64,000 nt of DNA from Prorocentrum cordatum (Eukaryota; Sar; Dinophyceae; Prorocentrales; Prorocentraceae). A model generated the notes under the pieces. The model saw nothing but the letters and a program-made list of their open reading frames with translations, searched no databases and was not told the origin of the DNA. The stretch covers positions 729,975 through 793,974 of the forward strand of contig CAUYUJ010018571.1 of NCBI GenBank assembly GCA_963575745.1, read 5' to 3'. The translations under genes were made by a program, and so were the position numbers. Below, one piece after another: positions 40,177-49,519 of this stretch (its first letter is position 1; each line of letters begins with the position of its first letter).

Positions 40177-42052
40177 GGTGTAGACGTCCCATCGGCCCTG
40201 GGGGCGACTGCCCCCCCGCGCCGACCCTTGCGGGCGTCGAGGGTCCAGGATGGAGGTTCGGAAGTTGGTGTTGGGCGTTTTTCTGCACGCTCCTCTGGAC
40301 TTGCGCGGGCTCTCTCGGCGTCTGGGGCCCCCGCGGAGATCGCCAGAGGCCTCGGCAGGCCTCCAGGTTCGCGCATGGAGGGTCGAGGTTTGTTGACGTT
40401 TCTGTGTTACTGGGCCTGGAGCCCCTTCGTCGCCACGGCTGGACGCAGCTCGAAGTGCGCGCCAGACACTCCCCGGACGGGCCAGGGGGTGATTTCGAGG
40501 CCAGGGTCCCCGACTTCATCGCCTTGAACCGAAGAATGAGGTCGCGTTGTTTCATCGTTTTCGGCCACCGATGGGTAGTTTCCTGGCCGCGGGGCCGTCA
40601 GAAACAGGTCTGGAAGTTCCGGTCCCCAGGGAAGGGGTCGAGATTGCTGGGGCCCGCGCATTGGAAACATCAGGACGTATTGTGTGAATGGGGCCCAGGC
40701 CCGTAAAAGTCTCGGGATGAAAAACAGCTCCCGGGGGTTCGGTCGAGAGCCCCGATGGCTCACGCATTGAGCAAAAAAGCACGGCGTCGGAAGTCTGGGC
40801 GCAATTCGATGCCTTCGGGGTGATTATTGTGGCTGTCGGGCCTCAGGGTGTTTACCACCAGTCGCGCCTCGTCGAGAGTTTTCCCCCTACGGTCAGCCTG
40901 GAGTCGTCCTGGGTGGCCGCCCCGTCCGAGAACCAAGCCGAGAGAGCATCCCCACATCCGGGCGCCATGAAAAAACACTGGGAGCGCTTCGGCTTGAGAA
41001 GTCCCACAGTTGAACACGAAGCCTGGAGCTCCGACCGTGATGTTCCACCACGTTCCATGATTCCATCAATTCGAATGACAGCGCAGCAACCTTCTCCGAC
41101 ATTCTAATCTGTCGAGGCCCATGATGAAGAAGCTCACGACGTAAGAGAAGCAGCGGTCTCCTTGAAGGACCGCACCTCGTTGGACCTCAACCCTCCATTT
41201 ATGCCATCATCCGCCGCTTCATCTCCCTTTCCTCACGCTATGCCTTCCTTGCTCAACAAAGACAAAGCGGGAGTACCTGGACAGGTTCCCTCCGAGTTAT
41301 CGTCCGAAGGCGCTTGTCGGCAGCGCCTAATGTTGTTTTGTGATATCAGGCTGCGTCTGTGGCCCGCATTCCCTCCTCAACCTCCTCAGAAGAAACGCAG
41401 CAGTTCACAAAAGGGGTGGCGGATTCGACCACCCGAGGGTGGGCCGAGGGGCGCATACGTAGATTCACCTCGGACCTCGGCCAAAGGATCGGACACGCCT
41501 GGGCGGGACAGTCGGTGCCCGCCCCCCGAGGCTGACGAGGCGGGTCTTGACCATGTGACGCGGAGGCGGGCGGCAGCGAGAGGCTTGCGGGGGGGGAGGG
41601 GGTCAGAGCTGCGGATGCCGGGTGCGGACACCATGGCGAAAGGGTCGTGCCGCGCCGACCTCGGCGGCGGCCCGGGCGCGGGCGCTTCCAGGTGGAACCC
41701 CGCCCCGTTGGGCTGGGCCCCGGCGGGGCGTTCGAGGCCGAAGGCCGCCAGTGGCCCGAGCCAGGCCAGGCCCCAGCCCCGACGGAGGAGGGGGATCGTC
41801 AGTGTGGGGCGGTCTGCGCGGTGCCAGGAGCCAGCGTCCACGTCGTCGAGCAGTGGCGAAGCGTCCTGGCTCGCCTATAGCCCTACCACACAGTGTTCTG
41901 AGGACTGATTGTGGTTCCCACGAGATGTTCTTCGAGCAGCTCTGGCGGAGTCCGTCCTTGTTTTAGCACGTCGGGCCTATGTTCTAAGAGCCTTGTTTTT
42001 GTTTTGCTCGTAGAACATGTGTGGGTTCTAAGAACATGTCGTGGTAGGATGA
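40177..42052. other. GC-rich stretch; only a doubtful 248-residue frame at 41162-41908
   Basis: The frame 41162-41908 (+) starts MKDRTSLDLNPPFMPSSAAS and stays open through GC-rich DNA with arginine/proline/glycine-rich sequence. It ends WLAYSPTTQCSED and a stop. The opposite strand is open too, so it is most likely compositional. GTCGCCACGGCTGGACGCAG (40431) is a short match, inverted, to the GCCAGCCGTGGCGGC block of repeat L. The same word recurs at 49589. Confidence 0.35.
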
Positions 42053-42195
42053 AGTCTTGCTTGTCCCTCTACAGGGGGGGTATTCCAAAAAGTCGGGGGA
42101 CGATTTTTTGATTATCTTTCGGCCCTTCGGGGGCATTTGTGGAGTAGTTTTCATTGTTCGCCCAGAATCCCCCTGTAGGGGGACAGGCCCGACCT
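42053..42195 (+). mobile_element. TIR element C, copy 1 (compact)
   Basis: 143 bp. The left end ...TTGTCCCTCTACAGGGGGG TATTCC and right end ATCCCCCTGTAGGGGGACAG GCCCGACC are inverted complements over ~25 bp. The interior has GGGGGACGATTTTTTGA and GTTTTCATTGTTCGCC. It represents the short, filler-free form of family C. Confidence 0.8.
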
Positions 42196-42224
42196 GCTGG
42201 TAGGACCATAGGCTCCATAGGACT

Positions 42225-42354
42225 CGGCATCGCTCGGACGTGTGAAGTGCTCCTTCGGCGAGGACCACCGAGGAGCATCCTGGATCACTCGGCGAAAAAA
42301 ACCCACGCACGAAACCCCCCAAAAACAGAGGAAATGGACGTCCGAGCGATGCCC
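42225..42354 (+). mobile_element. TIR element B, copy 2
   Basis: Ends CGGCATCGCTCGGACGTG and GACGTCCGAGCGATGCCC. The interior follows copies 1, 3 and 4 (TCGGCGAGGACCACCGAGGA, CACGCACGAAACCCC). It lies 29 bp after C1. Confidence 0.85.
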
Positions 42355-42561
42355 AGAGGAATGCCGGGACGGTCGGCCCCTGCTCACAGAGCCCGCGTCC
42401 ACGGCGGCGGCGGCAGCAGCCGGCCGGCGTCCCCGGGCTGCGGCCTCGGGCCCTGGGCGCCGCGGCCGCGGCCCCCGTGGGTGAAGGGGGCAGCGCTGCG
42501 CGGAGGCCCCGCGCGTGACCGTGTCCTTCGGCAGCGACTCGTGGGAGGCTCGTGTGCCCTG

Positions 42562-42919
42562 AGGTCGGGCCTGTCCCTCTCAGGGGGGGAATATTCTCGG
42601 GAGCGGCAGAGAGGGGGGTGAGGACTGGGGGGGGGGGATCTCATGGCGGGGGCCATGATATTTCCCCAGAGCTCATGGCGCCTCTTCTTGTTTTATTACG
42701 TCCCTGGCCCCCCCGCTGGGCCGCGCACATGCCGCCGGTCATGATTTGCACCCCCCCTCTTGGACACCCCCCTCTTGGCCGCTCCCGATATTCCAAAATA
42801 GTGAAAAATAGTCCAGGCACGATGTTTTGAGCAGTGTTTGACCATTTGGGAGTATTTTTTGGGGGGGTAATTTCAATTTTCGTCGAAAATCCCCCCTGTC
42901 GGGGGACAAGCCCGACTTA
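42562..42919 (+). mobile_element. TIR element C, copy 2 (interrupted by D1)
   Basis: Left end AGGTCGGGCCTGTCCCTCTC AGGGGGGAATATTC, right end TTTTCGTCGAAAATCCCCCC TGTCGGGGGACAAGCCCGAC TT. Between them at 42597-42788 lies element D1, flanked by TATTC on both sides. Without it the copy is about 166 bp and reads continuously AATATTCCAAAATAGTG like C1 and C5. Confidence 0.85.
42597..42788 (+). mobile_element. TIR element D, copy 1, nested in C2
   Basis: 192 bp starting TCGGGAGCGGCAGAGAGGGG and ending CCCCCTCTTGGCCGCTCCCG A, inverted over ~21 bp. The flanks TATTC (42592-42596) and TATTC (42789-42793) are a 5-bp target-site duplication. The interior has CATGGCGGGGGCCATGA, GTTTTATTACGTCC and GGCCGCGCACATGCCGCCGG TCATG. 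A second copy is at 48898. Confidence 0.9.
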
Positions 42920-43157
42920 ACTTTAGAATGCATTAGCGTCGGCTAGCGGCTAGCGTCTGCATGAGACAGCGCCGAGTCAGCGTCGATTCAGCGTCGATCA
43001 GCGTCGATCCGCAAGTGCCAACAAGGTGGCATGGAGGCTCCCATGGGTTGCCACAGAAGTGTCCACTCGTGTCCATGAGATCGCGCGTCCATGTGGTCAC
43101 GCCTCTGCATCCTTACAGCGAGGGCGTGGACGTGATTATAGTCAGGAGGAAAAAGAT

Positions 43158-43293
43158 ACACAGACACAACTAATCGTCGACTCCCAGGATAATACGGGAA
43201 AATATGGGAAGTGGGGAGGAAGACGAAAACCCAGAAAATATGGGAACGTATGGGGAATCCTGTTATTTGTGTGTATTTATGTGTGTGTGTGTC
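43158..43293 (+). mobile_element. Element J, copy 2
   Basis: Collinear with J1: ACACAGACACAACTAATCGT, CGACTCCCAGGATAATACGG, CCAGAAAATATGGGAACG, TTTGTGTGTATTTATGTGTG. The right end has expanded into a GT run. Confidence 0.75.
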
Positions 43294-43456
43294 CCAGGGC
43301 CACTTCATATAGGTGCGACGGTCGTGGCGACGGTCGACTGAGGAGGATTGCGAAACTCATGTCAGACGGGGGGGCATCCTGACTCGTCCCGGGCAGGCGG
43401 GCGCCCTCCTGCCTCCCCATGGGGGGACGAGAGAAGGGCACGCTGTGCTAATACCT

Positions 43457-43584
43457 TGGCATCGCTCGGACGTGTGCATTTTACCTTCGGCGAGGACCAT
43501 CGAGGAGCATCCTGGATCACTCGGCGAAACAACCACGCACGAAACCGAAACAACCACAGGGAATGGACGTCCGAGCGATGGCCA
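43457..43584 (+). mobile_element. TIR element B, copy 3
   Basis: 128 bp with the cleanest ends: TGGCATCGCTCGGACGTGTG and ACGTCCGAGCGATGGCCA. Interior as in copy 1. Its outer flanks CCTTGG and CCAGAT also match those of copy 1. Confidence 0.85.
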
Positions 43585-43849
43585 GATACCTGCGTATGCA
43601 CTTGCCTCGTAGACCACCGTTCGGGTGATACGGAGGTTAGTGGTGGGGGGTGAGGGACGTGCATTTCGATATGCGTGTCGATGCATCTGTTCGTGTGTTG
43701 ATGCCCTGTCGGCTGCAGTGGATTGCGCATGTCGATCGCAGTTTGATGTGCAGTCTGGTATACAGTTCGACGTGGGTGTTGATTGCATTCAGGATTGCGT
43801 ATCGTTTGCAAGTGTGCTGACATGCCAAATTTTAATTCCTACGGATCAA

Positions 43850-44110
43850 CCACGGGGCACGCCACGAGAGAACCTCAGGACAATCCACGGGGCAACCCGC
43901 TGGACAACCATGGGGCAACCCACCGGACAACCACGCGACAGCCACGGACAAACCCTCGGGACAACCCACAGGACGATCGTGGGACAATCCACAGGACAAC
44001 CCACAAGAACCCACGGGACAACCCATTGGACAACCCACTGGACAACCACGGAACAACCTAGATGTCAACCCACGCGACAGCCTACGGGACAGCCCATTGG
44101 ACAACCAGGG
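43850..44110 (+). repeat. GGACAACCCAC 10-12 bp minisatellite
   Basis: About twenty degenerate units GGACAACC(C)AC(G/T/C)G. It generates Gln/Pro/Arg-rich + frames and a VGCPVGCP-type minus frame. Confidence 0.8.
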
Positions 44111-44252
44111 GGCAGTCACCTCCTCTGTCTTTCCTTCCCTCGAGGCCTTTTGTTCTCTCCGTCCATCCTGTCCTCCTCCCCCTCTCCCGTCCCTTGCGGC
44201 CCTCTTCGAAGTCTTGGCGCCCTCACCGCCAGTCTCCACTTCTGAGGGTGCT

Positions 44253-44377
44253 TGGCATCGCTCGGACGTGTGCATGTTTCTTTCGTCGAGGACCATCGAG
44301 GAGCATCCCTGACCATTTGGCGGAAAAAACACGCACGAAACTGAAACATGCACGGGGAATAGACGTCCGAGCGATGG
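44253..44377 (+). mobile_element. TIR element B, copy 4
   Basis: Ends TGGCATCGCTCGGACGTGTG and AGACGTCCGAGCGATGG. The interior is collinear with the other three copies (TCGTCGAGGACCATCGAGGA, AACACGCACGAAACTG). Confidence 0.85.
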
Positions 44378-44494
44378 TGAGATTGATTCTGCGATACGGA
44401 TGTCGCCGAGGCTTCTGGGCGCGCATGGAGCAGAATTGCCCACACCTCGATCGATCCACGTTCAGTGTTGATGGCGGACTTTGGCCTAGAATTA

Positions 44495-45470
44495 AGTCGG
44501 GCCTGTCCCTCTACAGGGGGGTATTCAAAATACAGTCAAACAAACAGTATGGGGACAATGTTTGGAGCATTTTTTATATATTTGGGGCAGTTGTTGCGTA
44601 TGTTTTATTTAATCGCTTCGCTCATTCCGCCGGCCCATATTGTCGCACAGTTGTGGGCTAGCCGAGTTTTGGGGCCTCTTGGGGGCCGTTTTGGGGCCTC
44701 TTGGGGCCTCTTTTGGGCCTCTTGGGCGCCTCTTGGGGCGTCTTGGGGGCCTCTTGGGGGCCTCTTGGGGCCTTTTTGGGGCCTCCTGGGCGCCTTCTGG
44801 GGCGGAGGGCTCGATTTTTCAGTTCTCGGTTCCCCTCTTGAGCCCCTCTTGGGCCCGTCTTGGGGCCTCTTGGTCCGTCTTGGGCGGCACTTGGGCCGTC
44901 TTGGGGGCCCTCCTGGGCCGTTCCGGGGCCGTCTTGGGAGCCTCATGGGCCGTCTTGGAGCGGTCTTGGGGGCCTCTTGGGCCGTCTTGGAGCGTCCGGA
45001 AGCCGAAAAAGCCAGAACGCAAAAAACATCTAAAAAAACAATGAAAATCAACGATTTTGGCCTCTTGGGGCCCTCTTCGGAGGCCTCTTGGAAGGCCCTT
45101 GGGGCGTCTTGGAGGCCTCTTGGGCTGTCTTGGGGCCCTGTTGGGCGTCTTCGGGCGATCTTTGGCCGTCTCGGGGCCCTCTTGGACCGTCTTGGAGGCT
45201 TCTTGGGGGCCTCTTGGCCCGTCCTGGGGCCCTGTAACAGGGCTCCGGCATCTCTGGCCCGACCTTGCGGGGACCTTGCCGGGGACCTTGCCGGGGACCG
45301 GCCGGGACCTGGTCGGGGTACTTCTCGTCTGGGGACCCCCAGGGGCCGCCCCGCGCGCGCGAAGTAGAAACATTGTAGAGCAGTTACCGGAGATCTTAGC
45401 ACGCCTCTGGCCCGTTGGGCCGGCGAATTTTTCGTCCAAAATCCCCCTGTAGGGGGAGCAGGCCCGACCT
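44495..45470 (+). mobile_element. TIR element C, copy 3, carrying a 0.8-kb filler
   Basis: Left end AGTCGGGCCTGTCCCTCTAC AGGGGGGTATTCAAAA, right end TTCGTCCAAAATCCCCCTGT AGGGGGAGCAGGCCCGACCT. Inside are the family T leader (TCGCTTCGCTCATTCCGCCG) and GGGGCCTCTTG arrays at 44655-45000 and 45060-45240, separated by ACGCAAAAAACATCTAAAAA. A block shared with 20.69-20.86 kb follows. No protein-coding frame is supported; the long WGLLGAS frame is repeat-made. Confidence 0.8.
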
Positions 45471-46191
45471 AAGCCTAGAATGGCAGATCCAGCTTTTCAG
45501 TGGGCCATCTGTGGGGAGGGCGTCAGTCCCGTCTTGGATACCAGGACGAAGTGTTGCACACAATGATTTACCTCAAGAGGGACCGTACCCTTGGCCCGTG
45601 AAAGGCGATCATAGACCGTCAAGGACGATCAGGTGTTTAACCAAGGGCTTAAAAAACGCCCCTACGTACCCTGGTTTACGAGGCGCTGTGCGCTGAACCT
45701 CCTGTGGGCTGACAGGATAAACCCTGCGTGATGTGCGGCGTCCTGGCGGCTTTCTAGGTTCTGGGACTTCTCAGGAGGTTTACAGACCACGCACTTGTAA
45801 CCCAGGGTAGGGTCGTTTTTTTGTCCCCTTATTTAAGGCCTGCCGGGCAGGAACATCACGACATCTATTGTGTGGGACGTCGTCGGCCTCGTCATCGTCC
45901 TCCTCGTCCCGGGCAGGGTTCTCTGGCTGGCAGAAAAACGTAGGGCCTTCATCTTTTTCCATGGGGACGCTTCCCGTGGTGAAGAGGGCACAATTGCAGG
46001 GATTTCTGATGTGGAAGCTCTGGACCCAGGGGCGTCGTTGGGTGGGGTGGGGCGCCCAATGATCGCCGATGGGGGCCCGAAGCCCACCTCGCCCAGGAAC
46101 GTTCTGCTTCTGACGGCGATGCATCGCCGATTGAACGTCGACGTTTCCCCCTGCTCCCCCTAACATTGCCCCACGAGCGGCGGCTCCATTC
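45471..46191. other. No gene recognised
   Basis: Mixed sequence. Frames around 45830-46160 are short and unrecognised. Confidence 0.4.
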
Positions 46192-46393
46192 GGCGGCGCA
46201 CCAGGGGGGGGGAGTGAGAGGGGGCTGGCCTTCTCAGAAGGCGGCGGGGCTTCTCAGAAGGCTTTTCTGCCCTCTGAGAAGGCTCCTGTGGCTGCAGGGA
46301 GGGCGCAGACAACTGGTCAGAAAAGGCCCAAGGCCCTCCGAGCCCTCTGATAGGGCCCGCCCCTTTCTCGCTGCCCCCCCGGGGCTCGCCGCC
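46192..46393 (+). mobile_element. Foldback element F, copy 2
   Basis: 202 bp, GGCGGCGCACCAGGGGGGGG to CCCCCCCGGGGCTCGCCGCC. The interior has GGCCTTCTCAGAAGGCGGCG GGGCTTCTCAGAAGGC and CCCTCTGAGAAGGC, shared with copy 1. The GGCCTTCTCAGAAGGCGGCG GGGCT block is identical between the copies. Confidence 0.8.
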
Positions 46394-47387
46394 GACCCGT
46401 GGCGGCCTCTCTGGCGGCCTCCGGCGGTCTGGCCGAAGCCCCGTGGCGGGCGGCGGAGGCCGACGTGCTGCTCGTCGTGCCGTGCCCAGACCTGAGGCTG
46501 GGCAGGCAGCGGCTCTGCGTCTGTTGGCGGTGCTGGACGACATTTTCTATTGAGCATCGTGCCCACTGCTGGCCATGCCCATTCCGGGCGTCCAAAGGTG
46601 CCCCGCGGTGCTGAGTGGGCAGTTGCCTGCAAGTCTTCCTGGCGGCGGGCAGGAGGGGTTGGCGCGAGGTGGAGCTCGCCAAGGAGGGAGCCAGTCCTGG
46701 GGGGGAACGGGTGCTGGAGGTTTCTCATCGCTGTTGGGCCTCTGGGGTCCTCGGGCTCGGGGGCCGTCAACAAACCGGTTCAGGGCGGAGCTGGACCTGG
46801 GGGAAGGCCCCATGGGGTTCAGGACCCGCTTCCCTCAGAACCCGCGTCTTTCGTGCCACGGGGCGGCGTTTCTGTGAGAAGGTGGGGGGCTCAAAGACGC
46901 AGGTGGCATCCGAGAGGCCGTCCTGGCTTCCACGAGGCCTGCGCAGAGGAGCTTCCGCGGGCCCTTCTCAGGAAGGCCGTGCCTTCCGAGACGCCGCCGT
47001 CCTTCTCAGAAGGCCGCCTCCCGCTGGTAATTGAGGCCTCGGATCGCCCACCGAAGGCCCCCCGGGTAGTCTGGGCCATCCTCAACAGGCCCCCCGGAAA
47101 CGAAAAACATAACGAAAACGAAAACACACAGTGTCAGTCGCGCTTCGCGGGCCGCCTTCCTCCCCCCCCCCTCCTCCTCGTCCTCCTCTTCTCCCCTTTT
47201 GGGGGCGGCGCGAGAGCGCGAAGGCTGTTCGCGCTCCGCGCAGCGCGAAGCGCGGAGTTAGGAGCCCTGTGGGGAGTCCTTGGCGGTCTCACCCCCTCCC
47301 AAAACTATAGGGGCCGCGGGGCGCCCCCCGGGGGCGCCGCCAGGGGCGGCGCCGGGGTGCTGAGGCCGCCCAGCTTTCTGCCCTCCT
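46394..47387. other. GC-rich stretch, compositional frames only
   Basis: Further CCTTCTCAGAAGG-type palindromes occur at 46970 and 47003. The 367-residue frame here runs through GC-rich DNA and into a CCTCCCT array and is not believed. Confidence 0.4.
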
Positions 47388-47476
47388 CCCTCCCTCCTCC
47401 CTCCTCCCTCCTCCCTCCTCCCTCCTCCCTCCTTCCTCCTCCCTCCTCCCTCCTCCCTCCTCCCTCCTCCCTCCTC
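47388..47476 (+). repeat. (CCTCCCT)n 7-bp tandem array
   Basis: About twelve CTCCCTC units with little divergence. Confidence 0.9.
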
Positions 47477-47560
47477 CAGCCGGGGCCACTGCGGGGGGGG
47501 CTGTTCGTGCGCAGCCCGAGGCCTTCTCGCTCGTCGGCGAAATCCGAACCCCAAGACGTA

Positions 47561-48040
47561 AGTCGGGCCTGTCCCTGCACAGGGGGGAGGTTCCAGAATA
47601 GTATGATGCCGGAGAAAAAAACCCATCGGGGCTATAGGGCTAGGGAGCTATAGGGCTATTGAGCTATAGGGCTATAGAGCTGTAGGGCTATAGAGTTGTA
47701 GGGCTATAGGGCTATTGGGCTATAGGGCTATAGGGCTGAGGGCTGTAGGGCACCCCTGGGCACGCCCGGGCACCACCAGGCACCCCCCGGGCACCCGGGC
47801 ACCGGGCACCCCCGAGCACCCGGGCACTTGGGCGTGCAGCGAAAATCGGCGGCAAAACTAACCTAACCATATGAATCCGCTAGGACCCCTACAGAGGCAA
47901 GCTTTGATTGGGGGAAAAATGTAGTCTGGGGACGATTCTTCGACTATTTTTGAGCATGTCGATTCTTCGACTTCGACTACTTTAGGAGTATTTGTTTATT
48001 TTTCGTCGAAAATCCCTCTGTGGGGGGACAGGCCCGACCT
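47561..48040 (+). mobile_element. TIR element C, copy 4, carrying minisatellite filler
   Basis: Left end AGTCGGGCCTGTCCCTGCAC AGGGGGGAGGTTCCAGAA, right end TTTTCGTCGAAAATCCCTCT GTGGGGGGACAGGCCCGACC. Inside: a GGGCTATAG 8-9 bp array (47627-47745) and GGGCACCCC-type words (47750-47830). Then comes the family's usual right interior (GTCTGGGGACGATTCTTCGA). Confidence 0.8.
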
Positions 48041-48054
48041 AACCCTAGATCTGC

Positions 48055-48205
48055 CGATCAACGATCCCGGCAGCTCGATGGTCGGCGGGGGTAGGGTTCG
48101 GAATGTGTGGAACACGTGGCGAAATGCGAGCCCCCCGCCTCCCATCGGTTCAGGAAATCGATGGTTGGTGAGGGTAGGGTTTGGATGCCGCCACTTGAGA
48201 GATGG
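48055..48205 (+). repeat. Dispersed repeat X, copy 2
   Basis: GATCAACGATCCCGGCAGCT CGATGGTC, GGAACACGTGGCGAAATGCG and CCTCCCATCGGTTCAGG match 1117-1270. It begins 15 bp after element C4. Confidence 0.7.
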
Positions 48206-48393
48206 TTGTTCGTGTGTTGCGATAGCGGCCGCTATTGGCCGCGCCGCCCCCTCCCAGGGAACCGTCACGATTGCTGTTGACGCCCGAGATGTCTTCGGCT
48301 ATCCCTGGACATTTCTGGACGGCCCTGGCGGGAAACGTGAGGTTCCCGGCCTCCTCCCCCCAGTAACGCCCGTGATCGCTGGGGAATTCGCCG

Positions 48394-48534
48394 AGCGCGT
48401 TCCACTACTCGCAAAGTGCCGACTCGCAAACGTCGAACAAAGCGTACGTCTGCCTTTGTGCTATGTATCGCACCTTCCCCGCGGCAGATCCAGACCAGTC
48501 GCGAGTAGCGACTTTGCGAGTAGTGGAACGCGCT
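48394..48534 (+). mobile_element. Foldback element G (single copy)
   Basis: 141 bp whose ends AGCGCGTTCCACTACTCGCA AAGT and ACTTTGCGAGTAGTGGAACG CGCT are perfect inverted complements over 24 bp. Imperfect pairing extends inward (CGACTCGC / GCGAGTAGCG). No ORF. Confidence 0.75.
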
Positions 48535-48897
48535 TGCCTTACGTACCAGCCTCGAACTTATCCCTATCCCTAAGATTGACACGCGAAGAGGCGATGACAA
48601 TCTTAGGCATGCGCCCTCAAAAAAAAGTGAGGGGATCCCTGATATTGGCATCGTGATGAGGAGATGCCCAGGCATGGGGATGGGGCTATGTTCCAGGCTG
48701 GCACTTGTCGAGGAATGACGCAAACGCTCTCCGGCCGCACTGCGTGCGCGCCGCCAATCCTGGCCGCCAGGCCCCCACCAGAGCAGGGCTGCGCGCCTCG
48801 GAGCCGCCGGGCCACGGGCCCGCTGGCGCTCCGGCTCCGCCGCGGGGCCACTCGCCCCCGCCGCGGCGCGCGGGCCCCCCTCGCCGACCTCGCCTTC

Positions 48898-49091
48898 TCG
48901 GGGGGCGGAAAAGAGGGGGTGAGGACTAGGGGGGGGGGTGGATATCACGGCGTGGGCCACGATAGTTCCCCAGATTTCCTGACGCCCCTTCTCATTTCAT
49001 TACGTCCGTGGCCTCCGCTGGGCCGCGCACATGCCGCCGGTCATGTTTTGCACCCCCCCCTCTTGGACCCCCCCCTCTTGGCCGCTCCCGA
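48898..49091 (+). mobile_element. TIR element D, copy 2
   Basis: 194 bp, TCGGGGGGCGGAAAAGAGGG GG to CCCCCTCTTGGCCGCTCCCG A. The interior follows D1 (GGTGAGGACTAGGGGGGG, CCCCAGATTTCCTGACGCCC, ATTACGTCCGTGGCC, CATGCCGCCGGTCATGTTTT). No clean target duplication. Confidence 0.8.
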
Positions 49092-49131
49092 GACTTCTCG
49101 ACTTCTCCTGGGCTCAGAGGAATTAGGCTGA

Positions 49132-49286
49132 AGGTCGGGCCCGTCCCTCTACAGGATGAATATTCAAAAATATTAGAAAGATAGCCGGGGACGATTTGTT
49201 TTAGCATGTTTTGGCCATATTGGTGTACTGTTTGACTTTTTTTATGTGTCGTCCAACATTCCCCTGCAGGAGGACAGGCCCAAGTT
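49132..49286 (+). mobile_element. TIR element C, copy 5 (compact)
   Basis: 155 bp. Left end AGGTCGGGCCCGTCCCTCTA CAGG...GAATATTCAAAAAT. Right end TGTCGTCCAACATTCCCCTG CAGGAGGACAGGCCCAAGTT. Interior GCCGGGGACGATTTG and GCATGTTTTGGCCATATTGG resembles C1 and C2. Confidence 0.8.
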
Positions 49287-49292
49287 AAGTCT

Positions 49293-49519
49293 AGGCCTCC
49301 TAGGTGGGGTCGGAGTAGATGGAGTCGGAGGATCGCGCCGCATCGCCGATGCATCGACGATGCGGCTTGATGCGAAGTCCGTGTGCCCCCACGCCGACGT
49401 CGCCGATGCATCGCCGACGTCGCAGGTACATCGCCGATGCATCGCCGGTACATTTGCGATGCATTGGCGATGCGGCGCGACCCTCCGACCCCAACTACTC
49501 GAACCCCCATCTGAGAGGC
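49293..49519 (+). mobile_element. Foldback element E, copy 3
   Basis: 227 bp from AGGCCTCCTAGGTGGGGTCG to CCCCCATCTGAGAGGCT. Arms are ~55 bp, with GGAGGATCGCGCCGCATCGC C facing GGCGATGCGGCGCGACCCTC C. The centre is a string of CGCCGATGCATCG and CGACGTCG words. It starts 6 bp after C5. Confidence 0.85.

Noticed and set aside
41162-41908. 248-residue open frame as a real gene
   Set aside because: Both strands are open in very GC-rich DNA and no domain is seen; kept only as a remark.
44465-45367. 300-residue WGLLGAS-repeat frame
   Set aside because: Encoded by the 11-bp GGGGCCTCTTG array in all three frames; copies at other loci are in other frames, so there is no conserved protein.
46550-47653. 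367-residue open frame
   Set aside because: Crosses GC-rich DNA, the CCTCCCT array and the left end of element C4; no motif.
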